A stretch of 64,000 bases of DNA from UBA1801 sp035353395 (GTDB taxonomy: Bacteria > Acidobacteriota > Holophagae > Holophagales > Holophagaceae), in contig DAOPZL010000004.1 in assembly GCA_035353395.1 (NCBI GenBank), positions 33,925-97,924 on the forward strand, in the 5' to 3' direction. Every line of letters begins with the position of its first letter. The stretch's first letter is position 1. Shown here piece by piece: positions 17,625-26,286 of the stretch. The notes beneath the pieces are model-generated. The model did no database searches, had not been told where the DNA came from, and saw only the letters and a list, made by a program, of their open reading frames with translations. The position numbers were made by a program, and so were the translations under genes.

Positions 17625-18587
17625 CTACGCCGGGACCAGGCCCTGCAGCGCCTCCCAGACCTGTTCCGGCTCCACGCCCGCAAGGCAGGGGTGGCCCGCC
17701 ATCCGGCAGGTCCTCTCGTAGCAGGGAACGCAGGCCGGCCCCGCTGCCTGGATCGTCCTCGCCCTGGGCCCCCAGACGACCGACACGGCGGCGAGGGTCG
17801 GCCCGTAGATGGCGACCACGGGGGTTCCGCAGGCCCCCGCGAGATGGCACAGCCCCGAGTCGTTGCCCACGGCGGCCAAGGCTCCCCGAAGCCAGGCAGC
17901 AGCCTCCTTCAGGGTCGTCCGCCCGCTCAGGTCCAGCCCCTCGGCCCCGGCGACCTCCCGGCAGGCCTCCGCCTCGGAGGAGGCGCCCAGGACGACCGTC
18001 CGGATGCCCTTCCCCTTCGCGATGCGGGCCAGTTCCCTGAAGTGTCCCGCGGGCCACCGCTTGGAGTCCCAGACGGAGCCCGGCATCAGGCAGATGTAGG
18101 GAACATCCGGGAGCGCCACCTGGACGCCCGGATCATAGTCCGGATAGGGCATCGGCGGCAGGTCCGGCCAGCGGAGCCGGAGCACGCCGTGATAGCGCTC
18201 CAGGAAGGTTCCAGGCGCCTTCCAGAAGGGCGCGGTGTGGGTGTTGAACAGACCCGCCCCGCTCTCGCTCACCCCGAGCCGCTCCGGCACTCCCGCCATG
18301 AAGGCCGCCAGGGCCGGCCGCAGGGACTTCGGGAAGTGGATGGACCGGGCGGCCCGATGTTCGCGCAGAGTGCGGGCCAGGCTCCAGGGTCCGGGCTTGG
18401 CCGTCTCCGGGACCACCGCATCGGCCAGTTCGTGGTCCTCCACGAGGGAGACGGTGGCAGCGGGCCCCCAGACCACCAGGGGACCGATCCCGTGCAGGCG
18501 CAGGAGGCGGAGCACGGAAAGCTGCATGGCGGCGTCGCCCACGAACCTCGGGAACCGCACCCATGTCGCATTCGCCGGGATCCTCAT
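17625..18587 (-). CDS. Glycosyltransferase family 9 (heptosyltransferase-like)
   Basis: A 320-residue GT-B enzyme. The N-terminus, IPANATWVRFPRFVGDAAMQ, resembles heptosyltransferases (RxxxxGDxxxT). The donor-binding half has CLMPGSVWDSKRWP and the family signature GNDSGLCHLAGACGTPVVAIYG. It probably adds a sugar to lipopolysaccharide core. A cluster of four cysteines near the C-terminus (CVPCYERTCRMAGHPC) is typical of the family. The ATG at 18587 is preceded by GGAGGAG; a longer frame upstream has no such site. Confidence 0.9.
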   Translation of the reverse strand: MRIPANATWVRFPRFVGDAAMQLSVLRLLRLHGIGPLVVWGPAATVSLVEDHELADAVVPETAKPGPWSLARTLREHRAARSIHFPKSLRPALAAFMAGVPERLGVSESGAGLFNTHTAPFWKAPGTFLERYHGVLRLRWPDLPPMPYPDYDPGVQVALPDVPYICLMPGSVWDSKRWPAGHFRELARIAKGKGIRTVVLGASSEAEACREVAGAEGLDLSGRTTLKEAAAWLRGALAAVGNDSGLCHLAGACGTPVVAIYGPTLAAVSVVWGPRARTIQAAGPACVPCYERTCRMAGHPCLAGVEPEQVWEALQGLVPA

Positions 18588-18721
18588 ATCTCCTCCTCTC
18601 CGGTTCCGCTTCGCCTTCGCGGAGGGGGCCCCATCATGACCCATGGACCTCGGGACCCACTGCCCCGCATTTCACGTCAGGTTTCCGGATACGCGATCGC
18701 CCTTCCGTGCATCCAGGGAAG

Positions 18722-19840
18722 TCATATCCAATTGGCGACCACCTCCCGGAAACGCCCGGCGGCATCATAGCCCCCCGTCAGACCGGCGCCCAGCGCGGCG
18801 GCCCGTTCGCGTTGTAGGGACCAAGCGGCGGGATCCTCCAGGAAGGGGATCATCTGCTCGACGGCGGCTTCCAGGGCGGGGCGAGAGATCGCCCGACGGT
18901 CATCAGGTTTATGAATCAAAAATCCGCCATCCCCCTCCCTCAACACGGTGGGAATGCCACCGATCGCAGGCACCATCAAGGGCACCCCACATTCCAGGGC
19001 CTCGATCAGGGCGAGGGGAAAGAACCCCTCGTTGTGGCTCGTCATGAGATAGAGATCCAGGGCGGCAAAGGCCGGGCGGATATCCACCATCGGGCCGGTC
19101 AACGTCGTCCGCGAGCCCAGGGGGGAGTGCGCCAGGGCTTCACGGAGCCGGGCCTCGGAAGCGCGGTCGATACGGCCAGCCAGGAGCAAATGGAGAGGAC
19201 GGCTCGATCTGCGGTCCAGGCATTCAGCCAGTTCGAGCGTCTTGACAGGGTCCTTCCGGGCATCGATCTGCCCGACATATCCAACGACGAGTCCCTCATC
19301 GGGGAGCCCGAGGCTCCTGCGCGCAGCCCGTCGATCTGAAGGGCTGGCCGGCAGGACCTCCGCGCGTGGATAGAGGGGATGGATCTGGCAGCAGGGCTGG
19401 GGTCCCAGGTACTTCCGTACCATGTCCTCGAAAGCCCAGGTGACAATCCACAGATCCACCAAGTTCCGTATGCCTCGGTATTTACCCAGGTGATGCCTGT
19501 AGTGCTCGTGCAGTGTCACCATGGTCGGCAACCGGAATCCTGTCCGCGCCAGCCAGGGGAGCGCGCCTACCACGCCCTTGTGGTTGCTGATGACCAGGAG
19601 GTCGGGCTTTCGGGTGCAAAGCCATCTGAATGCTCCGACAGGTCCCGGCAGATGGAGCACTTCCTGGATATTGGGATTCCGTTCCCGCAGTTCTGGTTCG
19701 ATATCCCGATGGTCCGGTTCCTTCCGGAAAAGAACGCTCACGCGCACCGGAAGCGATGCCAAGGCGGCCACTTGTTCTATAAGCACCCGCTCGCCACCAC
19801 CGAAAGAAAGCTTCAGTTGCGCGAAAACAACGTGCTTCAC
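18722..19840 (-). CDS. Glycosyltransferase family 4 (group 1)
   Basis: This 372-residue GT-B protein opens with LSFGGGERVL, the acceptor-side loop of GT4 enzymes. The C-terminal half has VGYVGQIDARKDP (donor binding) and the ExxxE-like block SHNEGFFPLALIEALECGVPL. It is probably a sugar transferase in cell-surface polysaccharide synthesis. It starts with GTG behind AGGAG. Codon use is visibly less GC-rich than in neighbouring genes, which may hint at more recent acquisition. It is separated by 134 bases from the GT9 gene and is divergent from the PilR-like gene. Confidence 0.9.
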   Translation of the reverse strand: MKHVVFAQLKLSFGGGERVLIEQVAALASLPVRVSVLFRKEPDHRDIEPELRERNPNIQEVLHLPGPVGAFRWLCTRKPDLLVISNHKGVVGALPWLARTGFRLPTMVTLHEHYRHHLGKYRGIRNLVDLWIVTWAFEDMVRKYLGPQPCCQIHPLYPRAEVLPASPSDRRAARRSLGLPDEGLVVGYVGQIDARKDPVKTLELAECLDRRSSRPLHLLLAGRIDRASEARLREALAHSPLGSRTTLTGPMVDIRPAFAALDLYLMTSHNEGFFPLALIEALECGVPLMVPAIGGIPTVLREGDGGFLIHKPDDRRAISRPALEAAVEQMIPFLEDPAAWSLQRERAAALGAGLTGGYDAAGRFREVVANWI

Positions 19841-19900
19841 AAGCCTCCTCGCAAAGATTCATCATAGACCAGTGACGGAGTCACGTCATCCTGGAGGCCT

Positions 19901-21340
19901 ATGTCGAATGTTTTCCCCCGAAAACGCATCCTCCTGGTCGAGGACGAGGCCGACTTCAGGGACGTGCTGCAGATCGGCCTGGAGCCGGCCGGGTTCGACA
20001 CGGAACCGGCCGCAGGGCTCGAGGAGGCCGTCGCCATCCTTTCGGAGCGGACCTTCGACGCCATCGTCTCGGACCTCAGGCTCAAGGACGGCTCGGGGAT
20101 CGATCTCCTGGATTGGCTGAAGGAACGGGAACTGGAGATCCCCGTGGTCATCATGACGGCCTTCGCCACCACGGAGACGACCGTCAAGGCCCTGAACCTG
20201 GGGGCCGTGGACTTCCTCACCAAGACCAAGAACGACATCCAGGAGCTCACCAAGGTCCTCAAGAGCCTCTTCGCGGTGTCCCCCCCCTCCTCCAACTACG
20301 AGATCTCCAATATCGGGGACCTCATCGGGGTGGGGGAGACCATCCGGAAGATCCAGGCCCTGGTGGGGAAGTTCGCCCGGGCGGACACCACGGTCCTGAT
20401 CACGGGGGAGAGCGGCACCGGCAAGGAGGTCGTGGCCCGGCTCATCCACCGGTATTCGGAGCGTTCGAAGGGGCCGTTCGTGGCGGTGAACTGCGGGGCC
20501 CTGCCTGAGAATCTCCTGGAATCGGAACTCTTCGGCTACGAGAGGGGGGCCTTCACGGGCGCCACTGGCGCCAAGCGCGGGCTCTTCGAGGAGGCCCAGG
20601 GGGGCATCCTCTTCCTGGACGAGGTCGGGGAGATGCCGCTCCCGCTCCAGGTCAAGCTGCTGCGGGCGCTCCAGGAGCGCCGGATCCGGCGCCTGGGGGA
20701 CACGAAGGAACGCCCGGTGGACGCGCGGATCATCGGAGCCAGCAACCGGGACCTCCAGCACCTGGCGGAGACGAACCAGTTCCGGCAGGACCTCTTCTTC
20801 CGGCTGAACATCCTCCACATCGAGATGCCTCCCCTGCGGGAGCGCCAGGAGGACCTCCCGATCCTGGTGGACCACTTCCTGGGCAAGTTCTGCAGGAAGC
20901 TCGGAAAGCCCCCCATGAGTCTCACCGACGAGGCCATGGACGTCCTGCGCGGGCATCCCTTCCGGGGCAACGTCCGCGAGCTGGAGAACCTCATGGAGCG
21001 GTGCGCCGCCCTGAGCCCCGGGGGTCCCGTCGGCGTGGAGTTCTTCCCGGACAGCCTGACGGCCAGGCCGGAAGCCGGCGCCCCGGACCGGGCCGTCACG
21101 GAGATCCCGGCGGCGGGGTTCGACCTGGAGCTCTGGCTCACGACCCTGAAGGGGCACCTGATGTTCAAGGCCCTGGAGCGCTGCGAGGGCAACAAGACCC
21201 GGGCCGCCCGCCTGCTGGGCATGAGCTTCCGGGCCTACCGGTACTGGCTCCAGGAGATGGGAGGCGTCGAGAGCCTGCGGACCTCCTACCCGCATCCGGA
21301 CGAATTCCCGGCCAGGGAGGACGGCGACGGGGATGGATGA
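19901..21340 (+). CDS. Sigma-54-dependent response regulator, PilR/NtrC type
   Basis: A 479-residue three-domain regulator. The receiver domain (9-120) has acidic residues in LVEDE and phospho-acceptor D58. The AAA+ domain has Walker A GESGTGKE (169-176), the sigma-54 contact GAFTGA (216-221) and LFLDEVGEM. The Fis-type helix-turn-helix is GNKTRAARLLGMSFRAYRYWL. The next gene is a type IV pilin-like protein, the classic neighbour of PilR, so pilin control is likely. No PilS-type kinase gene is adjacent. GGAGG lies just before the ATG. Confidence 0.93.
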   Translation: MSNVFPRKRILLVEDEADFRDVLQIGLEPAGFDTEPAAGLEEAVAILSERTFDAIVSDLRLKDGSGIDLLDWLKERELEIPVVIMTAFATTETTVKALNLGAVDFLTKTKNDIQELTKVLKSLFAVSPPSSNYEISNIGDLIGVGETIRKIQALVGKFARADTTVLITGESGTGKEVVARLIHRYSERSKGPFVAVNCGALPENLLESELFGYERGAFTGATGAKRGLFEEAQGGILFLDEVGEMPLPLQVKLLRALQERRIRRLGDTKERPVDARIIGASNRDLQHLAETNQFRQDLFFRLNILHIEMPPLRERQEDLPILVDHFLGKFCRKLGKPPMSLTDEAMDVLRGHPFRGNVRELENLMERCAALSPGGPVGVEFFPDSLTARPEAGAPDRAVTEIPAAGFDLELWLTTLKGHLMFKALERCEGNKTRAARLLGMSFRAYRYWLQEMGGVESLRTSYPHPDEFPAREDGDGDG

Positions 21341-21384
21341 ATCCTTGTAATTCCAGCCATCTGTGGCAGACTGGGGTGCTTGGG

Positions 21385-21390
21385 TAGTAT
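21385..21390 (+). promoter_or_regulatory. Possible -10 element (TAGTAT) before the pseudopilin gene
   Basis: TAGTAT lies 50 bases upstream of the pseudopilin ATG, in a 100-base spacer with no other feature. The -35 region is poor. A site resembling a sigma-54 promoter just upstream has the wrong spacing. Confidence 0.3.
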
Positions 21391-21440
21391 GATCCAAGGT
21401 TACCCGTATCGGTCTTTTTTCCAGGAACCGACTCCTTGCC

Positions 21441-21902
21441 ATGAGCCCGTCTCGCCGCCAGTCAGGCTTCTCGCTCCTCGAGTTGCTGATCGCCATGATG
21501 ATCATCGCGGTCATCGGCACGCTGGGCGTCAAGCAGTACGCGAAGTACTCGGCCAGGGCGAGGCACCTCAAGGCCACCGACAATCTCAAGATCGTGTCCG
21601 AAGGGCTGGACCAGTACTACCTGAAGCATGGGCAGTACCCGGAACTCGGCAGCTTCGAATCCATGGTCACCCCGAACTCGCCTCTCGTGAAGGAGAGCCT
21701 CATCGCCTCCAACATGCCCGCCAAGGATCCCTGGGGACAGGCCTACCAAGGCAAGTCCTCCAAGGCCACCTACGAGCTGAAGTGCGAGGGGGACCCCACC
21801 AACCCCGAGGAACTGGGACCCTTCACCCGCGAACCGGGCAGGATCAGCGGATCCAGCCAGGGCGAACTCGCCCCGGCGGCGCCGAGCGGGGAGCCCAAAT
21901 GA
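21441..21902 (+). CDS. Type IV pilin-like / GspG-like pseudopilin
   Basis: A 153-residue protein with a class III signal peptide. The short basic leader MSPSRRQSG is cut before FSLLELLIAMMIIAVIGTLG, with glutamate at position 5 of the mature protein and a single N-terminal helix. The rest includes LDQYYLKHGQYP and DPWGQAYQ, phrases found in type II secretion major pseudopilins (GspG). The tail is Pro/Ala/Gly-rich. It would be processed by a prepilin peptidase and assembled into a pseudopilus or pilus. The stop overlaps the start of the DUF177 gene. Confidence 0.87.
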   Translation: MSPSRRQSGFSLLELLIAMMIIAVIGTLGVKQYAKYSARARHLKATDNLKIVSEGLDQYYLKHGQYPELGSFESMVTPNSPLVKESLIASNMPAKDPWGQAYQGKSSKATYELKCEGDPTNPEELGPFTREPGRISGSSQGELAPAAPSGEPK

Positions 21903-22420
21903 TCGAACTCTCCCGTCTGCCCGCCGAGGGGCTCCGCCTGGACGGCGCTGCCGCCGCACTTCCCCTGGAGAAGGGCGAGGCGTTCAGGGACGCCCGGTGG
22001 ACCCTCAGGATCCTTCCCTCCAACCAGGACTTCTACCTGGAGATCGTGGGCCAGGCCGTCTGGGAGAGCTACTGCTCCCGGTGCCTCGAGCCCTTCGAAC
22101 GGGAGGTCAGGCTGGAAAGCCGCTTCCTGGGCAGCAAGGACCCCGACCTCGTGGCCCGGGGTTCCCACACGCTCGGAAGCCAGGATCTCGACGTCGTGTT
22201 TTTCCCGGAGCCCATGCTGGACGAGGAGGCTCTGGTACGGGAACAGTTCCAGCTCCAGGTGCCCATGCACGCGGTGTGCAAAGATGGATGCCTGGGACTC
22301 TGTCCCCAGTGTGGTAAGAATTGGAACAAGGGCCGGTGCAACTGTCGGCCCGAACTGGAGAAGGCCCCCAGCGCCCTCGCCAAAGCCCTGTCCGGCCTGA
22401 AGCTGGACCTCGAACCTTGA
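21899..22420 (+). CDS. yceD: DUF177/YceD family protein
   Basis: A 173-residue protein of the YceD family, conserved upstream of rpmF in many bacteria. It shows the two cysteine pairs of the family, CSRCLEPFEREV near residue 62 and CPQCGKNWNKGRCNC near 140, probably a zinc site. YceD has been linked to 23S rRNA accumulation, but a molecular role is not established. Its ATG overlaps the pseudopilin stop (ATGA). The gene order yceD-rpmF-plsX is conserved. Confidence 0.9.
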   Translation: MIELSRLPAEGLRLDGAAAALPLEKGEAFRDARWTLRILPSNQDFYLEIVGQAVWESYCSRCLEPFEREVRLESRFLGSKDPDLVARGSHTLGSQDLDVVFFPEPMLDEEALVREQFQLQVPMHAVCKDGCLGLCPQCGKNWNKGRCNCRPELEKAPSALAKALSGLKLDLEP

Positions 22421-22447
22421 ACCCCTGATTCGACCCGAGGAGTATCC

Positions 22448-22633
22448 ATGCCGAATCCCAAGCGTCGTCATTCCCGCGCCCGCCGCGATCGCCGCCGTAC
22501 CCACGATGCCCTGGACGTGATGAGCGCCAGCACCTGCCCGAACTGCGGCACCTCCAAGATGCCCCATCGCGTGTGCCCCTCCTGCGGGTTCTACCGCGGC
22601 AAGCAGACCGTCCGCATCCAGCAGACCGTCTGA
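22448..22633 (+). CDS. rpmF: 50S ribosomal protein L32
   Basis: A 61-residue protein of the large ribosomal subunit. The start MPNPKRRHSRARRDRRR is typical. A four-cysteine zinc-ribbon is present as CPNCG and CPSCG. GAGGAG lies just before the ATG. It is followed 19 bases later by plsX, the usual order. Confidence 0.98.
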   Translation: MPNPKRRHSRARRDRRRTHDALDVMSASTCPNCGTSKMPHRVCPSCGFYRGKQTVRIQQTV

Positions 22634-22652
22634 GCGGGTGGAAACCCAATCC

Positions 22653-23681
22653 ATGTGCCGAATAGCCTTGGATGCCATGGGGGGCGACCACGCGCCCCAT
22701 TCCACCCTTGAGGGCGCCCGTCTTGCCTTGGCGGCCCACGAGGACCTCCACCTGCTCCTGGTGGGGGACGAGACCCGGTTGAAGTCCCTGGCGATCCACT
22801 ACGGACTGCGCGGGGATCTTGCGACCCGGATGGAGATCGTCCACGCGCCCACGGTGGTGTCCATGGACGACAAGGCCACGTGCATCCTGAAAGACAAGAA
22901 GGACAGTTCCATCCGCATCGCCGCCCAGCTCGTGCGGGACGGTCGTGCCGACGGGATCGTCAGCATGGGTCATACCGGGGCTGCCATGGTGGCCTCCAAG
23001 ATGATCCTGGGCACCCTGCCCGGGGTGGACCGGCCCTGTCTCGCCATGGCCATGCCCAGCAAGAAGGGCAGTCCCACCATCCTCCTGGACGTGGGGGCCA
23101 ACGTCGACAGCAAGCCCGAGCACATCGCCCAGTTCGCGATCATGGGCGCCCTGTACGCCGAGGAAGTGCTGGGGATCGACCACCCCAAGATCGGCATCCT
23201 GAACGTGGGGGAGGAGGACGGCAAGGGCACCGACACGACCAAGAACGCCTCCCTGGTCCTGAAGCAGCTCGACCTGAACTTCTGTGGCAACGCCGAAGGG
23301 CGGGACATCTGGAACGGCAACTTCGACGTCATCGCCTGCGACGGTTTCGTGGGCAACGTGGTCCTCAAGTCCTCCGAGGCCCTGGCCGAGGGCGTCTTCT
23401 ACGGCCTGCGGGACGCCATCTCCCAGAGCTGGATCTCCATGCTGGGAGGGCTCCTCGTCCGGCCCGCCATGCGCAAGTTCCTCAAGAGGATGGATTACGA
23501 GGAATACGGCGGCGCCCCCCTCCTGGGCGTGAAGGGGGTGTCCATCATCGGCCACGGCCGCAGCAACGGCCGGGCGGTCGCCAATGCCGTCCGGGCGGCC
23601 CTCCGCGGCTGCGAGCACCATGTCGTGGAGCGCATCCAGGATTCCCTGGCGGCCCTGTTGCCGCAATCCACAGCGAACTGA
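22653..23681 (+). CDS. plsX: Phosphate acyltransferase PlsX
   Basis: A 342-residue enzyme that makes acyl-phosphate from acyl-ACP for phospholipid synthesis. Conserved blocks are RIALDAMGGDHAP at the N-terminus, GMGHTGA-like SMGHTGAAM, PTILLDVGANVD and CDGFVGNVVLKSSE. The ATG at 22653 gives the family start; a GTG at 22638 would add five residues. A strong terminator follows 20 bases after the stop. Confidence 0.97.
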   Translation: MCRIALDAMGGDHAPHSTLEGARLALAAHEDLHLLLVGDETRLKSLAIHYGLRGDLATRMEIVHAPTVVSMDDKATCILKDKKDSSIRIAAQLVRDGRADGIVSMGHTGAAMVASKMILGTLPGVDRPCLAMAMPSKKGSPTILLDVGANVDSKPEHIAQFAIMGALYAEEVLGIDHPKIGILNVGEEDGKGTDTTKNASLVLKQLDLNFCGNAEGRDIWNGNFDVIACDGFVGNVVLKSSEALAEGVFYGLRDAISQSWISMLGGLLVRPAMRKFLKRMDYEEYGGAPLLGVKGVSIIGHGRSNGRAVANAVRAALRGCEHHVVERIQDSLAALLPQSTAN

Positions 23682-23701
23682 GCCTGTTCCCCCCTGATTC
23701 A

Positions 23702-23726
23702 CCCGGCCTCGAAGGCCGGGTTTTTT
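23702..23726 (+). terminator. Intrinsic terminator after plsX
   Basis: A perfect 8-bp stem CCCGGCCT/AGGCCGGG with a three-base loop, followed directly by six T. This is the clearest Rho-independent terminator in the window. It ends the pilin-yceD-rpmF-plsX unit. Confidence 0.92.
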
Positions 23727-23758
23727 GTAGCCGAGCCAGTCCATCCAAGGGAGTCCCC

Positions 23759-24463
23759 ATGAAGTACCAGCGCATCCTCCTCAAGCTTTCCGGTGAGGCC
23801 CTCATGGGAGCGCAGAACGGAGGCATCGATCCGGCCGTCGTCAACATGATCGCCGACCAGGTGAAGGAGATCCGGACCCTGGGCGTCGAGGTCGCGCTGG
23901 TCATCGGCGGGGGGAACATCTTCCGGGGCGTCGCCGGGGCCACGAAGGGCATGGACCGGGTCACCGGCGACCACATGGGCATGCTCGCCACCATGATCAA
24001 CGCCCTGGCCCTCCAGGACGGCCTCGAGAAGAAGGGCCTCGAGACCCGCGTCATGTCCGGCATGGAGATGCCCCGGGTGGCCGAGAACTACATCCGCCGC
24101 CGGGCCATGCGCCACCTGGAGAAGGGGCGCGTCGTCATCTTCGGGGCCGGCACCGGCAATCCCTACTTCTCCACGGACACCGCCGCCGCCCTCCGGGCCA
24201 ACGAGATCAACGCCCAGGTGGTCATGAAGGCCACCAACGTCGACGGCGTCTACACCGCGGACCCCAAGAAGGACCCCGCCGCGACCAAGTACGACCACAT
24301 CACCTTCCAGGAAGTGCTGGAGCAGAACCTGAGGGTCATGGACGCCGCGGCCATCGCCCTCTGCCGGGAGAACCGCCTCCCGATCCTGGTCTTCAACATG
24401 ATGAAGCCCGGCGGCCTCGTCTCCGCCGTGAAGGGGGACCACGAAGGCACGCTCGTGGACTGA
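23759..24463 (+). CDS. pyrH: UMP kinase
   Basis: A 234-residue bacterial UMP kinase (amino-acid-kinase fold) making UDP from UMP. The signature blocks are RILLKLSGEALMG at the N-terminus, VIGGGNIFRG, DHMGMLATMINALAL, GTGNPYFSTDTAA and KATNVDGVYTADPKK. GGGAG precedes the ATG. The gene usually sits with tsf and frr, but here it stands between plsX and an oxidase gene. Confidence 0.98.
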   Translation: MKYQRILLKLSGEALMGAQNGGIDPAVVNMIADQVKEIRTLGVEVALVIGGGNIFRGVAGATKGMDRVTGDHMGMLATMINALALQDGLEKKGLETRVMSGMEMPRVAENYIRRRAMRHLEKGRVVIFGAGTGNPYFSTDTAAALRANEINAQVVMKATNVDGVYTADPKKDPAATKYDHITFQEVLEQNLRVMDAAAIALCRENRLPILVFNMMKPGGLVSAVKGDHEGTLVD

Positions 24464-24484
24464 GTTCCGTCGCACACTGGTTCC

Positions 24485-25816
24485 ATGGACGCCCTGGCCT
24501 CCCTTCCCGACGCGACGGTCCTGCTCCTGCCCGAGCAGGTGGAGCCCTTCCGGCACGACGAGTCCCACCTGGTGGGCCCCGCCCCGCTGGCGGTGGCGAA
24601 GCCGCGCAGCGCGCGCGCCCTGCGGGAGCTGGTCCGGCTGGCGAAGGCCGAGGGGTTCGGGCTCGTGGCCCGGGGGGCGGGCACGGGCAAGGCGGGCGGG
24701 TGCGTCCCCATGGCGCGGACCGTGGTCGTGGGCATGGAGGACTTCCCCGGCACCGTCCGCATCTCCCGCGCCGACATGACCCTCTCCGCGCCGGCCAGCA
24801 CGATGCTCAAGGACGTGAAGGGGGCCGCCCTGGCGGAGGGACTCTTCTACCCGCCGGACCCCAATTCCTGGGACCAGTGTTCCTTCGGAGGCAGCCTCGC
24901 CACCAACGCCGGGGGCCCTTGCGCCTGCAAGTACGGCATGACCCGCCACTGGGTGCTCTCCGTGGACGCCCTGATGGACGACGGCGAGGTCCACACCTTC
25001 GGGATTCCAACGGTCAAGAACAACGCCGGCCCGAACCTGGCCCAGCTCCTCGTGGGCAGCGAGGGCATCTTCGGGATCATCCTCGGCGCCACGGTGCGGG
25101 TCATCCCTCGGCCCAGGCAGCTCCTCACCCTCCTCCTGCCCGTGAGCGACTGGCACGCCCTCCTGGGCCTTCCCGCGGCCCTGGTGGGCGCCGGCTACCT
25201 GCCCTCCGCCTTCGAGTTCTGGGATCCCGCCGTGCTGCGGGAGATGCGGACCCATGGACCGGAGGAAGCCAGGCGCATGCCCGGGGAGGCCCTGGCCCTG
25301 CTGGAGTTCGACGACCCGGGCTGCCACGAGGACTCCTTCCTGGAAGGCATCCTGGAGGTGCTCGGGCCGGAGGCGGAGCATCTCCAGAGCGCCACGGACG
25401 CACGGCAGCGCGAGGCTCTCTGGGCCGTGCGGCGCCTCACCTCGGTGGTGCTCAAGGAGCAGTTCCCGAGGAAGGTGAGCGAGGACATCGTGGTGCCCCG
25501 CTCCCAGGTGCGCGCCTTCTTCGAGGGGGCCGCGAAGCTGCCCCTGGTCGCCTACGGCCACCTGGGCGACGGCAACCTCCACGTCAACTTCCTGGCCGCG
25601 GGGGACACGGAGCCCGCCGCCCTGGAACGCCAGCTCGCGGACCTCTTCAGGCTGTGCCTGGGGCTGGGGGGCACCCTCACCGGCGAGCACGGCATCGGCC
25701 TCGCCAAGCGGGACGCCTTCCTCGCCCTGGCGGACCCCTACCAGGTGGAAGCCCTGCGGCGGCTGAAGCAGGCCCTGGACCCTTCGGGAATCTTCAACCC
25801 CGGCAAGGTGATCTGA
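24485..25816 (+). CDS. FAD-linked oxidase, glycolate/D-lactate dehydrogenase type (GlcD-like)
   Basis: A 443-residue flavoprotein of the VAO family. The N-terminal FAD-binding domain has ARGAGTGKAGG and FGGSLATNAGG. The C-terminal substrate domain has YGHLGDGNLHVNF and GTLTGEHGIGLAKR, where the histidines form the hydroxy-acid site. It probably oxidises a 2-hydroxy acid such as D-lactate or glycolate. It lacks a C-terminal Fe-S domain, and no glcE/glcF partner is adjacent, so the electron acceptor is unknown. It begins 21 bases after pyrH. Confidence 0.88.
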   Translation: MDALASLPDATVLLLPEQVEPFRHDESHLVGPAPLAVAKPRSARALRELVRLAKAEGFGLVARGAGTGKAGGCVPMARTVVVGMEDFPGTVRISRADMTLSAPASTMLKDVKGAALAEGLFYPPDPNSWDQCSFGGSLATNAGGPCACKYGMTRHWVLSVDALMDDGEVHTFGIPTVKNNAGPNLAQLLVGSEGIFGIILGATVRVIPRPRQLLTLLLPVSDWHALLGLPAALVGAGYLPSAFEFWDPAVLREMRTHGPEEARRMPGEALALLEFDDPGCHEDSFLEGILEVLGPEAEHLQSATDARQREALWAVRRLTSVVLKEQFPRKVSEDIVVPRSQVRAFFEGAAKLPLVAYGHLGDGNLHVNFLAAGDTEPAALERQLADLFRLCLGLGGTLTGEHGIGLAKRDAFLALADPYQVEALRRLKQALDPSGIFNPGKVI

Positions 25817-25846
25817 ACCCAGAGCGGGCGTTTCAACCTGGCAAGC

Positions 25847-25930
25847 AGAAGATGGAGCCGCGAAAAACGCGAAGCGCCCTCCGGGCGCGCGAAAAGGGCA
25901 TCTGGCCCGTGGCCGCCTTTTCGCGGTTCC
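25847..25930. repeat. Intergenic CGCGAA-type repeat with inverted ends
   Basis: The segment begins AGAAGATGGAGCCGCGAAAA and ends TTTTCGCGGTTCC, so a 13-bp inverted repeat (one mismatch, 25854-25866 against 25918-25930) frames it. The inner part has two more CGCGAA units and a GC-rich stem. Related sequence occurs at 55891, 62081 and 63011. Confidence 0.6.
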
Positions 25931-25954
25931 CCGACGGGAGCGCCGGTTCCTTCG

Positions 25955-26116
25955 TCAGGGGTGTTCGGGGGCGGGAGAAGGCTCGGCGGGCTTCAGCACG
26001 ATCTTCTTCTTGACGACCTTCTTCTTGGGCGTGGGCTTCGGGGGGTCGGGGAGCGCCTGGGCCAGGACCGGCATGGCCAGCGCCAGGGCGGCGAAAAGGG
26101 ACGCCAGCTTGATCAT
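25955..26116 (-). CDS. Small secreted Lys/Pro-rich peptide, paralogue of the gene at 26287
   Basis: A 53-residue reading frame with a strong GGAGG site five to six bases before the ATG. Residues 1-20 form a signal peptide, MIKLASLFAALALAMPVLAQ. The mature 33 residues are Lys/Pro-rich with PKKKVVKKKIVLKP. It shares its start (M-x-KLASL...AQA) and the KKVVKKK core with the gene just upstream at 26287-26559, so the two are paralogues. It is too short for most gene finders. Function is unknown; a polycationic periplasmic or exported peptide is the direct reading. Confidence 0.72.
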   Translation of the reverse strand: MIKLASLFAALALAMPVLAQALPDPPKPTPKKKVVKKKIVLKPAEPSPAPEHP

Positions 26117-26234
26117 GGACACCTCCAACAGGGTCCGCCGCCGCTCCGGGAGCAGGCATCAGGCCAATCGTCCATGCCTCCATGATCAGGTCATCCAGCC
26201 CCCGCATCAACCCCTCCTCCCCGCGCATGCACGC

Positions 26235-26260
26235 AAAAGCGGGCCCCCCCGGGCCCGCTT
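26235..26260 (-). terminator. Terminator after the larger Lys-rich gene
   Basis: Read on the minus strand: a 10-bp stem AAGCGGGCCC/GGGCCCGCTT with a four-G loop, ending in four T. It lies 27 bases beyond the stop codon at 26287. Confidence 0.7.
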
Positions 26261-26286
26261 GTCCTGGTGCAGCGTGCGGCTCGAGG

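Noticed and set aside
17622..17627. TAGAAT as a minus-strand -10 for the DUF1573 gene
   Set aside because: It contains the TAG stop codon of the glycosyltransferase gene and the two genes are only 24 bases apart, so co-transcription is the simpler reading.
21364..21380. Sigma-54 promoter (TGGCA...TGCTT) before the pseudopilin gene, as expected for a PilR target
   Set aside because: GG and GC are separated by 11 bases instead of the required 10, and the -12 half is poor.
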